Source of the DNA: Acidobacteriota bacterium
GTDB taxonomy: Bacteria > Acidobacteriota > Vicinamibacteria > Vicinamibacterales > CAVVIG01
Length of the DNA: 64,000 nucleotides
Assembly (NCBI GenBank): GCA_003222395.1
Contig: QHWB01000044.1
Location: 124,001 to 188,000 of the forward strand
Reading direction: 5' to 3'
Made by a program: the position numbers and the translations under genes. Below the pieces are notes generated by a model. The model saw nothing but the letters and a program-made list of their open reading frames with translations. It was not told the origin of the DNA and searched no databases. Positions 40,198 through 48,982 of the stretch are shown here, piece by piece (position 1 is the first letter of the stretch; every line of letters starts with the position of its first letter).

Positions 40198-42245
40198 AAA
40201 GGTGTGCGCTTCGTGGTGGAGCGTTTTGTGGTGTCGCGCTGTGTGGTGGAGGACTATGGGCCGCGGCGAGCGCATCCCCGCCGCCCGCAATTTACGGCTT
40301 CACTTCCCGCTCCTCCGCCGCCGAGCGTTCCATCGAACGCCGCTTCGTCACCATGCCGTCGCCGGCCAGGGCGCGCGAGGCGCATGCGTTTCTGACCGCC
40401 GAGCCGCACGTCGCCGGCACGCCGCGCGATCGCCTGCTTGCCGAATGGGTGCGCGACCGCTGGAAGGAGTACGGCCTCGAGCGCGTCGAAATTTCCGAAC
40501 ACGAGGTGCTGCTCCCCTACGCGGACGACGTACGCGTCGAGATGATGCAGGGCGAGCGCGTGTGGCGCGCGACGCTGAAAGAAGATCCGGTCCCCGGCGA
40601 TCCCTTTTCCGCAAAGGACGTCGGCGTCGCGTATCACGCGTACTCGGCTTCAGGCGACGTCACGGCTCCCGTGGTGTACGCGGCGAGCGGCAATCCCGCC
40701 GACTACGACTGGCTGCGCGACCACGGCATCGACATCAAAGGGAAGATCGCGCTCGTCCGCTATGCCGTTCCCTACAGTTACCGTGGATTCAAGGCGCTCA
40801 CCGCGGAGCAGCGCGGCGCCGCCGGCCTCCTCATCTACTCCGATCCTGCCGAGGACGGGTTCCGGAAAGGCAGAACGTATCCGGATGGCCCCTGGGGAAA
40901 CGAAAGCCACATCCAGCGCGGTGGAACGGTGTACGACTTCCGCGTACCGGGCGATCCGCTCACGCCGGGATGGGCGTCGCTGCCGGGTGCGAAACGGATT
41001 GCGGCGCGCGACGCCATCTCGCTGCCGAAGATCATCAGCGCGCCGCTGTCGTGGCGCGACGCGCGCGTCGTCCTCGAGACGATGCAGGGGCCGGCGGCGC
41101 CCGAGGCGTGGCAGGGCGGCATCCCGTCGCTGACGTATCGCGTCGGCCCTGGCGCCATGGTGCGGCTGCGCGTGCACAACGACGACAAGGTGCGGCCGAT
41201 CTGGACCGTCACCGGCCGCATCACCGGCGCAGCGAACCCGGACGACCTCGTCATCGTCGGGAACCACCGCGATGCGTGGGTGTACGGCGGCGTCGATCCC
41301 TCCAGCGGCACGGCGGCGCTGATGGAGCTCGCGCGATCGCTGGGCGCGCTCGCCAGACGCGGCGCGCGCCCGAAGCGCACGATCGTGTTCGGCAACTGGG
41401 ATGCGGAGGAATTCACCCTCACCTCGTCTACGGAATGGGGCGAAGAGCACGCGCGCGAACTGACCGATCACGCAGTGGCGTATCTGAACGTCGACATGGG
41501 CGTCCAGGGCACGACGTTCGACGCCACGGCGGTGCCGTCGCTCAACAGGGTGATCGGCGAATCGGCGGCGACGGCGCTCGGCGCGCGCGGGGCGTCGGTC
41601 GAGGTGAAGAATCGACTCGGAAGCGGATCGGATTACACCGTGTTCCTGAATTTTCTCGGCGTCCCGGTGGCCGACCTGATGTTTACCGGACCATATGGCG
41701 TCTACCACTCGATTTACGACAACCATCTGTGGATGGAAAAGGTCGGCGACCCGCAGTTCGCCCAGCACGCCACGATGACGCGTCTCTGGGGCATCATCGC
41801 GCTGCGGCTCGCGAACGCCGACGTGCTTCCGCTCGATTACGCGGCGTATGCGTCGCGCCTGCGCGAGTTCGTCAAGGAAATTACCGATCGGATGCCGGGG
41901 CCCGACCGCGCGGCGGTAACGCCGCTCGCGCAGGCGGTCGATCGTTTCAGCGCCGCCGCAGGCGAGATGTCGCGCCGCATCGATCGCGCGTTGAGCGATC
42001 CGGCTGAGCAACCGGCGACCAGTCGCGCCCTCATCGCCGTCGAGCGCGCGTTTCTCGATGCCGACGGCATCCCCGGCCGCCCATGGTATCGTCATCTGAT
42101 TTATGCGCCGAAGCCGACGTACGCGCCGGAGGTCCTGCCCGGTGTCGCCGAAGCGCTCGACGCCGGCGACCGCGCGCGGCTCGCATCACAGGTCGCGCGT
42201 CTGGCTGCCGCGCTGGACAGAGCTGCGGATGTATTGAGACGTTGA
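40194..42245 (+). CDS. Secreted M28 peptidase, PSMA/glutamate carboxypeptidase II-like
   Basis: 683 residues. Domain order: signal peptide, protease-associated domain (IKGKIALVRYAVPYSYRGFK), M28 catalytic domain, C-terminal helical dimerization domain. Zinc and catalytic residues: VIVGNHRDAWVYGGVDPSSG (His, Asp), FGNWDAEEFTLTSSTEWGEE (Glu pair), VAYLNVDMGV (Asp), PYGVYHSIYDN (His). Such enzymes release C-terminal Glu or other residues from peptides outside the cytoplasm. The signal peptide (RCALRGGAFCGVALCGGGLW) is encoded by a GTGGTGGAGC-type repeat. The start overlaps the oxidoreductase stop. Confidence 0.9.
   Translation: MKRCALRGGAFCGVALCGGGLWAAASASPPPAIYGFTSRSSAAERSIERRFVTMPSPARAREAHAFLTAEPHVAGTPRDRLLAEWVRDRWKEYGLERVEISEHEVLLPYADDVRVEMMQGERVWRATLKEDPVPGDPFSAKDVGVAYHAYSASGDVTAPVVYAASGNPADYDWLRDHGIDIKGKIALVRYAVPYSYRGFKALTAEQRGAAGLLIYSDPAEDGFRKGRTYPDGPWGNESHIQRGGTVYDFRVPGDPLTPGWASLPGAKRIAARDAISLPKIISAPLSWRDARVVLETMQGPAAPEAWQGGIPSLTYRVGPGAMVRLRVHNDDKVRPIWTVTGRITGAANPDDLVIVGNHRDAWVYGGVDPSSGTAALMELARSLGALARRGARPKRTIVFGNWDAEEFTLTSSTEWGEEHARELTDHAVAYLNVDMGVQGTTFDATAVPSLNRVIGESAATALGARGASVEVKNRLGSGSDYTVFLNFLGVPVADLMFTGPYGVYHSIYDNHLWMEKVGDPQFAQHATMTRLWGIIALRLANADVLPLDYAAYASRLREFVKEITDRMPGPDRAAVTPLAQAVDRFSAAAGEMSRRIDRALSDPAEQPATSRALIAVERAFLDADGIPGRPWYRHLIYAPKPTYAPEVLPGVAEALDAGDRARLASQVARLAAALDRAADVLRR
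40200..40258. repeat. CGTGGTGGAGCGTTTTGTGGTG repeat coding for a signal peptide
   Basis: Three degenerate units of 17-20 bp (cttcgtggtggagcg, ttttgtggtgtcgcg, ctgtgtggtggagga) make the hydrophobic part of the M28 peptidase leader. Confidence 0.65.
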
Positions 42246-42246
42246 A

Positions 42247-43848
42247 ATGGGATCACCAATGGAAACAGATACGAAGACGGCGCAAACCAAGATCACCTAC
42301 GCGACGATGACCGCGGATCGCATGGAGGATCTCCACCGCGAGCTCGACACCGCCATCGAGCGCGTCAAGTCGACGTTCGGCAGGAGCTATCCGCTGATGA
42401 TCGGCGGACGCGAAGTCCGCGCCGCGAGCGAGTTCGACGATCGCAGCCCGATCGACACGCGCATCCTGCTCGGCAAGTTTCAGAGCGCCGGGGGCGAGCA
42501 GGTGCGCGATGCGATTGCCGCCGCGAAGGCGGCATTCCCGGCGTGGAGCGCGCGTCCGTGGCGCGATCGCGTGGCGCTGCTGAAGAAGGTCGCCGACGCG
42601 ATCCGCAGCCACCGCTGGGAGCTCTCGGCGCTGATGGGATATGAAGCCGGCAAGAGCCGCCTCGAATGCGTCGGCGACGTCGAAGAGTCGGCTGATTTGA
42701 TCGAGTACTACTGCCACCAGATCGAACAGCACGACGGCTTCCAGGTGAAGCTCGGCGCGCTCGGGCCGGGCGAAGAGAACGCCAGCGTGCTGCGGCCGTA
42801 CGGCGTGTGGGCGGTCATCTCGCCCTTCAACTTCCCGCTCGCGCTCGCGGCGGGACCGTCAGGCGGCGCGCTCGTCGCAGGGAACACGGTCGTGTTCAAG
42901 CCGGCGTCGGTGACGCCGCTCCTCGGGTACAAGCTGTACGAAATGATGATGGAAGCCGGCGTGCCGGCGGGCGTCTTCAACTTCGTCACCGGAGGCGGCA
43001 GCACCGCCGGCCAGGAGCTCATCGACAACAAAGACATCGACGGCATCGTCTTCACCGGATCGAAGGACGTCGGCATGCACCTCATTCGCGACAACGCGTC
43101 GCGGCCGTTCCCGCGTCCGCTGATCATCGAGATGGGAGGGAAGAACCCCGCGCTCATCATGCGGTCGGCGGACCTCGACAAAGCGACCGACGGCGTCATG
43201 CGATCGGCCTTCGGCGCGCAGGGGCAGAAGTGCTCGGCATGTTCGCGTGTCTACGTGGCCAAACCGGTCCGCGACGAGTTCGTGAAGCTGCTCGTCGACA
43301 AGACGAAGAAGATCAAGATCGGCAACCCGCTCAATCGCGACGTGTACCTCGGCCCCGTCATCAACGAAGACGCGGTGAAGACCTACGAGCGCACGGTGGC
43401 GCGGGCCAGAGCGGAGGGCGGAACAATCCTCACCGGCGGCCGCCGGTTGACCGACGGCGAGCTCGCGCACGGATACTTCGTCGAGCCGACGATCATCGAC
43501 GGTCTGCCGACGAGGCACCCGCTGTTCTCGGAAGAGCTGTTCGTCCCGATCACTGTTCTCGGTGACGTGACGACCTTGGACGAGGCCATCGATCTCGCCA
43601 ACGGTACCGAGTACGGCCTGACGGCGGGCATCTTCTCGGAGGACGACCGCGAGATTCAGCAGTTCTTCGATCGGATCCAGGCCGGCGTGACGTACGCGAA
43701 CCGGCGCGCCGGCGCGACGACGGGCGCGTGGCCCGGCATCAATTCGTTCGGCGGCTGGAAAGCCAGCGGATCGACGGGCCGCGGGACCGGCGGTCCGTAC
43801 TACGTCCAGCAGTTCATGCGGGAGCAGTCGCGGGTCAGGATCCGCTGA
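42247..43848 (+). CDS. pruA: L-glutamate gamma-semialdehyde dehydrogenase (P5C dehydrogenase)
   Basis: 533 residues. It oxidizes glutamate semialdehyde to glutamate in proline and arginine breakdown. Family-specific segments are GVWAVISPFNFPLALAAGPS, FTGSKDVGMHLIRDNA, the base in IIEMGGKNPALIM, the catalytic Cys in GAQGQKCSACSRVYVA, and the C-terminal INSFGGWKASGSTGRGTG. The N-terminal extension (TYATMTADRMEDLHRELDTA) also fits P5CDH. ATG at 42247 or 42259 (METDTKT). It follows the M28 peptidase by 1 base, so it might use glutamate or proline released by that enzyme. Confidence 0.92.
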   Translation: MGSPMETDTKTAQTKITYATMTADRMEDLHRELDTAIERVKSTFGRSYPLMIGGREVRAASEFDDRSPIDTRILLGKFQSAGGEQVRDAIAAAKAAFPAWSARPWRDRVALLKKVADAIRSHRWELSALMGYEAGKSRLECVGDVEESADLIEYYCHQIEQHDGFQVKLGALGPGEENASVLRPYGVWAVISPFNFPLALAAGPSGGALVAGNTVVFKPASVTPLLGYKLYEMMMEAGVPAGVFNFVTGGGSTAGQELIDNKDIDGIVFTGSKDVGMHLIRDNASRPFPRPLIIEMGGKNPALIMRSADLDKATDGVMRSAFGAQGQKCSACSRVYVAKPVRDEFVKLLVDKTKKIKIGNPLNRDVYLGPVINEDAVKTYERTVARARAEGGTILTGGRRLTDGELAHGYFVEPTIIDGLPTRHPLFSEELFVPITVLGDVTTLDEAIDLANGTEYGLTAGIFSEDDREIQQFFDRIQAGVTYANRRAGATTGAWPGINSFGGWKASGSTGRGTGGPYYVQQFMREQSRVRIR

Positions 43849-43849
43849 C

Positions 43850-44332
43850 GTGGCGGGCGTGCCGTGGCACGAGCTGCTCGCACCGCTGCCGGCCGATGCG
43901 CTGCCGCGGCGTCAGCCGATCGCGGCGCCGGAAGTGCTCGCGCGGCCCGAAGCGGCGGCGATCGCGGACTGGCAGCAACTGATCGTCGAGCTGTCGGCCG
44001 GTTCCGCCGGCCTCCGCATCCTGCTCGTCGTCCTCGACGGAAGCGGCCGGCCGATCAGCGCGTCGGATGCGGTGCTGCGAACCGAAACCATCAGCGATAT
44101 CGGCGACGACGCGGCGGTGGCGGTCAGGCACGTGCACGAGAACATCGGCGGACGGTTCGAGGAGGATGGAAGCTTCCGCGGCACACGGTGGCGCACCGTG
44201 AGCGTCGACACCAACGGCGGCAAGCGCGAGATCCAGCAGTCGACGCCGTCGGAGCCGAGCGCCGCCGACGCGGAACGGCTGAAAGCGCTGGTCGACGACA
44301 TCGTGCGGCGAGGCCAGCCGGAGACGCGATAA
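43850..44332 (+). CDS. Hypothetical protein in the P5CDH operon
   Basis: 160 residues from the GTG at 43850, next to the pruA stop. Segments LRILLVVLDGSGRPISASDA and GGRFEEDGSFRGTRWRTVSV suggest a small alpha/beta protein. There is no signal peptide or membrane helix. I do not recognize the family. A role with P5CDH is suggested only by the tight spacing. The C-terminal helix (AADAERLKALVDDIVRR) looks genuine, so the frame is likely real. Confidence 0.6.
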   Translation: MAGVPWHELLAPLPADALPRRQPIAAPEVLARPEAAAIADWQQLIVELSAGSAGLRILLVVLDGSGRPISASDAVLRTETISDIGDDAAVAVRHVHENIGGRFEEDGSFRGTRWRTVSVDTNGGKREIQQSTPSEPSAADAERLKALVDDIVRRGQPETR

Positions 44333-44367
44333 GGTTATGTCCGGTTTCGGATAGTACGTAATCGTCA

Positions 44368-44925
44368 TCACGCGGGCGGCCGCGAGATCTCGTAATCCAG
44401 ATGCACGACGCCGTCCGGAAATTTCCTGACACCCTTCAGCTTCAGCGGCACGCGCCGGTGCCGCGGCGCGAGCAGCGGAATCCCCTCGCCGATGAGCGTC
44501 GGCACGATGTGGATGCTGAACGCGTCGATCTCGCCGGCGTCGAGAAACGACGCGATCAGCCCGCCGCCGCCCATCATCCAGATGTCCTTGCCGCGTACGG
44601 CGCGCAGCCGGCGCGCGAACGGCTTCACGTCCTCTGAAACGAACTCGACGCCGGGCGGCGGCGCGGCCGGCGGATTCCGCGAGAAGACGTAGTTCTTCAC
44701 TTTCGGGTCGAACGCAGCCCCCTTCACGCCCTGCCGCTGGAAGTCGAGCGCGACGTCGTAGGTCTTGCGGCCCCAGAGAATCGTGTCGATCGATCGGTAG
44801 AATTCGCCCATGCCGTAGCTGCCCTTCGGCCGCGGGCGCTCGTTGAGGAAGTCGACGCTGCCGTCCCAGCGCGCGATGAAGCCGTCGGCGCTGGTGGCGA
44901 TGCGGGCGATGATGCGGCGGCTCAT
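44368..44925 (-). CDS. Dihydrofolate reductase-family protein (RibD C-terminal fold)
   Basis: 185 residues. The N-terminus MSRRIIARIATSADGFIARW and SIDTILWGRKTYDVALDFQR, KDIWMMGGGGLIASFLDAGE, DAFSIHIVPTLIGEGIPLL follow the YwjB/RibD-type NADPH reductase pattern. Members are seldom true dihydrofolate reductases. The gene is convergent with the preceding operon. A well-formed promoter with a palindrome in its spacer is just upstream, so expression is probably controlled by a repressor. Confidence 0.88.
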   Translation of the reverse strand: MSRRIIARIATSADGFIARWDGSVDFLNERPRPKGSYGMGEFYRSIDTILWGRKTYDVALDFQRQGVKGAAFDPKVKNYVFSRNPPAAPPPGVEFVSEDVKPFARRLRAVRGKDIWMMGGGGLIASFLDAGEIDAFSIHIVPTLIGEGIPLLAPRHRRVPLKLKGVRKFPDGVVHLDYEISRPPA

Positions 44926-45280
44926 GTGCGGACTACCTGCAAAATGCCCTCGGCGGCGATTATAAATGAACGGACATTTACTAATCAAGAACAAAGTAAA
45001 CGCGCGTTCAGGAATCCGCGCCTTTCCGATTCGCGCGCGCTGCCGTCGACCCATGACGCCGGTCTGATTACGCTTCTGCACTTTTTTTTCGGAATCGTCT
45101 TCGAGCCCCTCCTTCACAGACGCTTACACGTTTTCCCGCCGTTGCACACGACCGCGTCAGCTCAACCGGCTTTCCTGACCGACTGGGACGATGGTCGCAG
45201 TGAGTTTGGGACGAAAGTTGGAGGGACACGAGCGGATTCTTACGATATTGTTGGTGCACCGTCAATTTCAGGAGGCAGGA
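44926..45280. other. Divergent intergenic region, partly AT-rich
   Basis: 355 bases. The left third is AT-rich and holds the DHFR-like gene promoter. The rest holds an eight-T run (45085-45092) without a stem and the AGGAGG ribosome site (45270-45275) of the secreted protein. I see no small gene. Confidence 0.5.
44959..44988 (-). promoter_or_regulatory. Promoter of the DHFR-like gene with palindromic operator
   Basis: On the minus strand: -35 TTGATT (44988-44983), 18-base spacer, -10 TATAAT (44964-44959), ATG 33 bases on. The spacer holds TAAATG-AACGGA-CATTTA (44963-44980), a 6-bp-arm palindrome overlapping the -10. That is where a TetR-type repressor would bind. The nearest TetR gene is at 46672. 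Confidence 0.6.
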
Positions 45281-46549
45281 ATGCGTGCACTTGCGGTAAC
45301 CGCAGCTCTCATAGGGGCCGTCTGGGCCACGGTCTCGGCGCAGGGCGCTGGGGACCGCGATCAGTTCTTCAAGGGCCAGGGGCGATGGATGCACCATTCC
45401 CTCAAGGGGATCCGTGGCCGCCATCCGAAGTCGAACAGCGGCTCAATCGATACCCTGGCCACATGGTCTTCATTCTTCGTGGCGGACGGAGTGGACTCGG
45501 TCGGAGTGCCGAAGTCGAACTGGCCGTTCACGATGGTCGGCCAGTCGCCGATCAGGCAGCGCGACGATCGACGCGGCCATGACGACGACGATCGCGGCGG
45601 CCGTACGACGTGGATTCCGGCGCCGATCATTCCCGTCAACCTCGAACTACATGAAGAGGATGGGTCAGTGCTGTTCATCGATGGCACGACTCACTTGCGT
45701 GACATGTTGAAGTCGCCGCTCTTCAGCTTGTCCGACTTCAGCTCGAGCCGCCGGCCGACGCAGTACGCCGACGCGATACAGCGTGCGCAGTTCTTCAGCC
45801 TACCGAACGTTGCGGAAGGTAATTGGCACACCATGCTGCTGCCGCGTATCGAACAGCCGCGCACCGTAGTCGTGGGACCGAGCGATCACATGATCACAGC
45901 GAACGACGACGGCACCTGCTGTCGCGCTGTAATAGTGAATATCGACGCCTTCCTGAAAGCGATGTTTCCGCCGACGCCGACCGACACAACGACGCTCATG
46001 GGCGCCGCCGAGAATGCGCGTCAGATCACGACACGCGACCTGTCGATATTTCTACTCAACAACGTGTTGTTCAATTCCAACAGCGATCCAACGTTTTTCG
46101 GGACCGGATTCCACAATTACGATTCCGAGCCGGGCAACGCGGCGAATGGTTGGCGCGAGAAACGGTACGTCATGGCAGCTTCGAGCTGGATCTCGCCGGA
46201 CCTCTTCGGCACCGTCGAATTCGCCGACATCGCTGCCCTCAGCCACGAAATCGCCGAGACGGTTAACGACCCGTTCGCTGAAAACGAGACACCGTGGTGG
46301 TCGTCCCCAATCAACTTCGTGTGCAATAACCTTCTGGAGGGCGCCGATGTGATCGAGACTGCGCCGATCGGCGAAACCTTCCCGATAGCGATGCCGAATG
46401 GAACGACGTATCACCCGGTCAACGTCGCGCTTCTTCCGTGGTTCGCCGGGATGAGCCCTTCGCCGGCGATTGACCACGCGTACAGCTATCCCAACATCGG
46501 AGTCCTCACGTCGCCCAACATGTCTCAAGCTCCCGGCTGCGGCATGTAA
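45281..46549 (+). CDS. Secreted protein with HExxE motif, unknown function
   Basis: 422 residues. A signal peptide (MRALAVTAALIGAVWATVSA) and AGGAGG upstream fix the start at 45281. The residues IAALSHEIAETVNDPFAENE contain a His-Glu-x-x-Glu motif, suggesting a metal site of a protease-like or lytic enzyme. An Asp/Arg-rich segment (QRDDRRGHDDDDRGGR) near residue 100 is low complexity. Cys residues (DDGTCCRAV, NFVCNN, APGCGM) may form disulfides. I cannot name a family with certainty; similar secreted proteins with SHEIAE occur in soil bacteria by memory. Confidence 0.6.
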   Translation: MRALAVTAALIGAVWATVSAQGAGDRDQFFKGQGRWMHHSLKGIRGRHPKSNSGSIDTLATWSSFFVADGVDSVGVPKSNWPFTMVGQSPIRQRDDRRGHDDDDRGGRTTWIPAPIIPVNLELHEEDGSVLFIDGTTHLRDMLKSPLFSLSDFSSSRRPTQYADAIQRAQFFSLPNVAEGNWHTMLLPRIEQPRTVVVGPSDHMITANDDGTCCRAVIVNIDAFLKAMFPPTPTDTTTLMGAAENARQITTRDLSIFLLNNVLFNSNSDPTFFGTGFHNYDSEPGNAANGWREKRYVMAASSWISPDLFGTVEFADIAALSHEIAETVNDPFAENETPWWSSPINFVCNNLLEGADVIETAPIGETFPIAMPNGTTYHPVNVALLPWFAGMSPSPAIDHAYSYPNIGVLTSPNMSQAPGCGM

Positions 46550-46655
46550 GCTGATCTGTGATCACGGGCAGAGCGGCCTCAACGATCGAGACTGCTCTGC
46601 CCGGCAGTCTGCCGCCCGCCTTCACGACGAATCCAGTCGAAACTGAACGACCGTT

Positions 46656-46661
46656 TATAAT
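46656..46661 (+). promoter_or_regulatory. -10 element TATAAT of the TetR gene
   Basis: TATAAT lies 10 bases before the ATG at 46672. The preceding bases AACGACCGTT form a short dyad next to it, and the context TTTATAATCGC is the same as at the DHFR-like promoter. A clear -35 is absent. Confidence 0.5.
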
Positions 46662-46671
46662 CGCGGGACCT

Positions 46672-47301
46672 ATGTGCCCGCGGCCGCGCGCGACGTCCGA
46701 CGCCGACATCCTCGGCGCCGCCCTGCGCGTCGTGTCGCGCATCGGACCTGGACTGACGCTGGCCCATGTCGCGAAGGAAGCGGGCGTCTCGCCGGCCACG
46801 CTGGTCCAGCGGTTCGGTTCGAAGCGGGGACTGCTGCTCGCCCTCACCGCCGGCAACAGCAGCGGCGTTGGCGCCGAGTTCGCGCGCATCCGGACCGCGC
46901 ACCGATCGCCGATCGCCGCCGTATACGCGGTCGCCGACTGTATGGCGGCGATGGCCGGAACGCCGGAGATGATGTCGAACAGCCTCGCCTTCCTGCAGAT
47001 GGACCTCACCGATCCCGATTTCCACAAGCACGCGCACGCGCACTCGCGCGCCATGCAGGGGGAGCTGAAATCGCTGCTCGACGAAGCGGTCCACGCCGGC
47101 GAGCTGCAGCGGTGCGATACGATGCGCCTCGCGCGCGCCGTCCAGGCGCTCATCGGCGGCTCGCTGCTGCAGTGGGCGATCGATCGCGACACGAAGGTCG
47201 TCGAGCGGCTGCGCCAGGATCTGGATACACTGCTCAAGCCGCGGCACTGTCCGCCGCGCGAGCGGCGCCGGCGGCCGCGCGGCACGATCGCGAGAGGATG
47301 A
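46672..47301 (+). CDS. TetR/AcrR-family transcriptional regulator
   Basis: 209 residues. The N-terminal helix-turn-helix is complete: ILGAALRVVSRIGPGLTLAH, VAKEAGVSPATLVQRFGSKRG. The C-terminal ligand/dimer domain is helical (SLAFLQMDLTDPDFHKHAHA, LLDEAVHAGELQRCDTMRLA). The start at 46672 follows a -10 box; a longer frame to 46558 has no matching sequence. The ligand is unknown. It may regulate itself, the MmgE/PrpD gene 4 bases downstream, and possibly the DHFR-like gene. Confidence 0.87.
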   Translation: MCPRPRATSDADILGAALRVVSRIGPGLTLAHVAKEAGVSPATLVQRFGSKRGLLLALTAGNSSGVGAEFARIRTAHRSPIAAVYAVADCMAAMAGTPEMMSNSLAFLQMDLTDPDFHKHAHAHSRAMQGELKSLLDEAVHAGELQRCDTMRLARAVQALIGGSLLQWAIDRDTKVVERLRQDLDTLLKPRHCPPRERRRRPRGTIARG

Positions 47302-47305
47302 GATC

Positions 47306-48937
47306 ATGACGCGGAAAGAATTTCTGAAGCTGACGTCGATGGCCGCCGCCGCTCCGGTTTCAGGCGCGAGCGGCGTCCGCGACTCTGGTGGCGTCCGCCT
47401 GCAGCCGGACTCCGCACAGCCCAGGCACGCGTTCCCGACCGGCGTCACCGCTGCGGTCGTCGAGTTCATCCAAAGCGCATCGTTCGATCGCATGCCGCAG
47501 AAAGCCACCGCCGAAGCGAAACGCTGCCTGATCGACGGCTTCGGCGTCGTGCTCGCCGGATCGACCGTTCGCGGAAGCGAGATCGTGCGCGAGCACGTCA
47601 CGACCCGCGCCTGCGGCTCGCGCGAGGAGAGCGAGTCAGCGCCCGCGGCCAATCAAGCCGATGTTCGGCGCAGCGCAGTTGCGGGTGGCGATGGGGCCCC
47701 ACGAGCCGTAAAAAATGTTGATGGTTTCGGCGACTCGACGATCCTCGGCCCGCGGAAAGCGTCCGCTTCTGCCGCGCAGGCCGCGCTCGCCAACGCGGCG
47801 AGCGGCCATGCGATGGACTACGACGACACGCAGCTCTCCTCCACTCCGGATCGCGTGTTCGGATTGCTGACGCATCCGACCGTGCCGGTGCTCGCCGCCT
47901 CGCTGGCCGTCGGCGAACGGCTCGGTGTGTCGGGCCGTGCCTTCCTCGAGGCCTTCCTCACCGGATTCGAGGTCGAATGCAAAATCGCCGAGGCGATCAA
48001 CCCGCGCCACTATGTCGGCGGCTTCCACAGCACCGGCACGATCGGCACCTTCGGCGCGGCGGCGTCGGCGGCGAAGCTGTTGAAGCTGACGCGGCCGCAG
48101 AGCGCCCATGCGCTCGGCATCGCGGCGAGCATGAGCAGCGGCCTCCGCGTGAACTTCGGATCGATGACCAAGCCGCTGCACGCCGGTCGCGCCGCGGAGA
48201 ACGGCGTCACCGCCGCGGAGCTCGCGTCGCGCGGCTTCACGGCCGGAGACGATGGCCTCGACGGGGAGTGGGGCTTCTTCCAGGTGATGGGCGGCGGCGC
48301 CGATCTGTCGCGCATCGTGCCGGCGCTCGGCAAGCCGTTCTCAATCGTCGATCCCGGCGTGTCGTTCAAGCCGTACCCCTGCGGCTCGCTCGGACACCCG
48401 ACGATGGACGCGATGCTGAAGCTGGTGACGGATCACGACGTCAAGCCCGATCGGATCGCGCGCGTGCGCGTGCGGGCGGGCTCGAACATCCTGAACCCGC
48501 TGCGCTACAAAACGGCGAAGAGCGAGCTCGAAGCCAAGTTCTGTCTGCCGTTCATGATGGCGAGCATCGCGCTGAGGCGCCGCGCCGGCATCCGCGAGTT
48601 CACCGACGAGTTCGTATCGTCGCCGGCGGTGCAGGCGATGATGAGCCGCGTCGACACGGTGTTCGATCAGGCGATCGAAGCGCGCGGCTTCGACAAGATG
48701 CGCAGCATCGTGGAAATCGATCTCGCCGATGGACGAAAGCTGTCGCAGCCCTCGGACGAGCGCTATCGCGGAGGACCGGAGCGTCCGTTCACGCGCGAGG
48801 AGCTGCACGAGAAATTCACCGACTGCGCGAGCCTGATTCTGTCGAGCGATCGGATCAAGCGCGCGCTCGATGCGATCGAGTCGGTCGATCAGCTGAAGAG
48901 CATCCGCGACCTCACCGCTGCGCTCGTCCAGGCGTAA
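47306..48937 (+). CDS. MmgE/PrpD-family protein with repeat-derived inserts
   Basis: 543 residues. A Tat-like start (MTRKEFLKLTSMAAAAPVSG) precedes a 2-methylcitrate-dehydratase-like fold: KRCLIDGFGVVLAGS, ASGHAMDYDDTQ, THPTVPVLAASLAVGERLG, GGFHSTGTIGTFGAAASAAK, KPLHAGRAAENGVTAAELA, KPYPCGSLGHPTMDAMLKL. The family isomerizes or dehydrates organic acids (PrpD, cis-aconitate decarboxylase). Two stretches do not fit: SGGVRLQPD near residue 30, and about 32 residues around 106-138 (REESESAPAANQADVRRSAV ...). Both are encoded by repeat DNA and keep the frame. The second sits just before the active-site ASGHAMDYDD region. Confidence 0.85.
   Translation: MTRKEFLKLTSMAAAAPVSGASGVRDSGGVRLQPDSAQPRHAFPTGVTAAVVEFIQSASFDRMPQKATAEAKRCLIDGFGVVLAGSTVRGSEIVREHVTTRACGSREESESAPAANQADVRRSAVAGGDGAPRAVKNVDGFGDSTILGPRKASASAAQAALANAASGHAMDYDDTQLSSTPDRVFGLLTHPTVPVLAASLAVGERLGVSGRAFLEAFLTGFEVECKIAEAINPRHYVGGFHSTGTIGTFGAAASAAKLLKLTRPQSAHALGIAASMSSGLRVNFGSMTKPLHAGRAAENGVTAAELASRGFTAGDDGLDGEWGFFQVMGGGADLSRIVPALGKPFSIVDPGVSFKPYPCGSLGHPTMDAMLKLVTDHDVKPDRIARVRVRAGSNILNPLRYKTAKSELEAKFCLPFMMASIALRRRAGIREFTDEFVSSPAVQAMMSRVDTVFDQAIEARGFDKMRSIVEIDLADGRKLSQPSDERYRGGPERPFTREELHEKFTDCASLILSSDRIKRALDAIESVDQLKSIRDLTAALVQA
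47622..47718. repeat. Repeat element inserted in frame in the MmgE/PrpD gene
   Basis: It shares AGCGCCCGCGGCC and the GGGGCCCC...GAGC...AAAAATG end with the 98-bp unit at 29807-30050, so it is a shortened relative. Its length keeps the reading frame. Confidence 0.7.
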
Positions 48938-48982
48938 CCGAAATGTCCGTACGTGCAGACGCCGCCCTCCGACGGAACTTCC

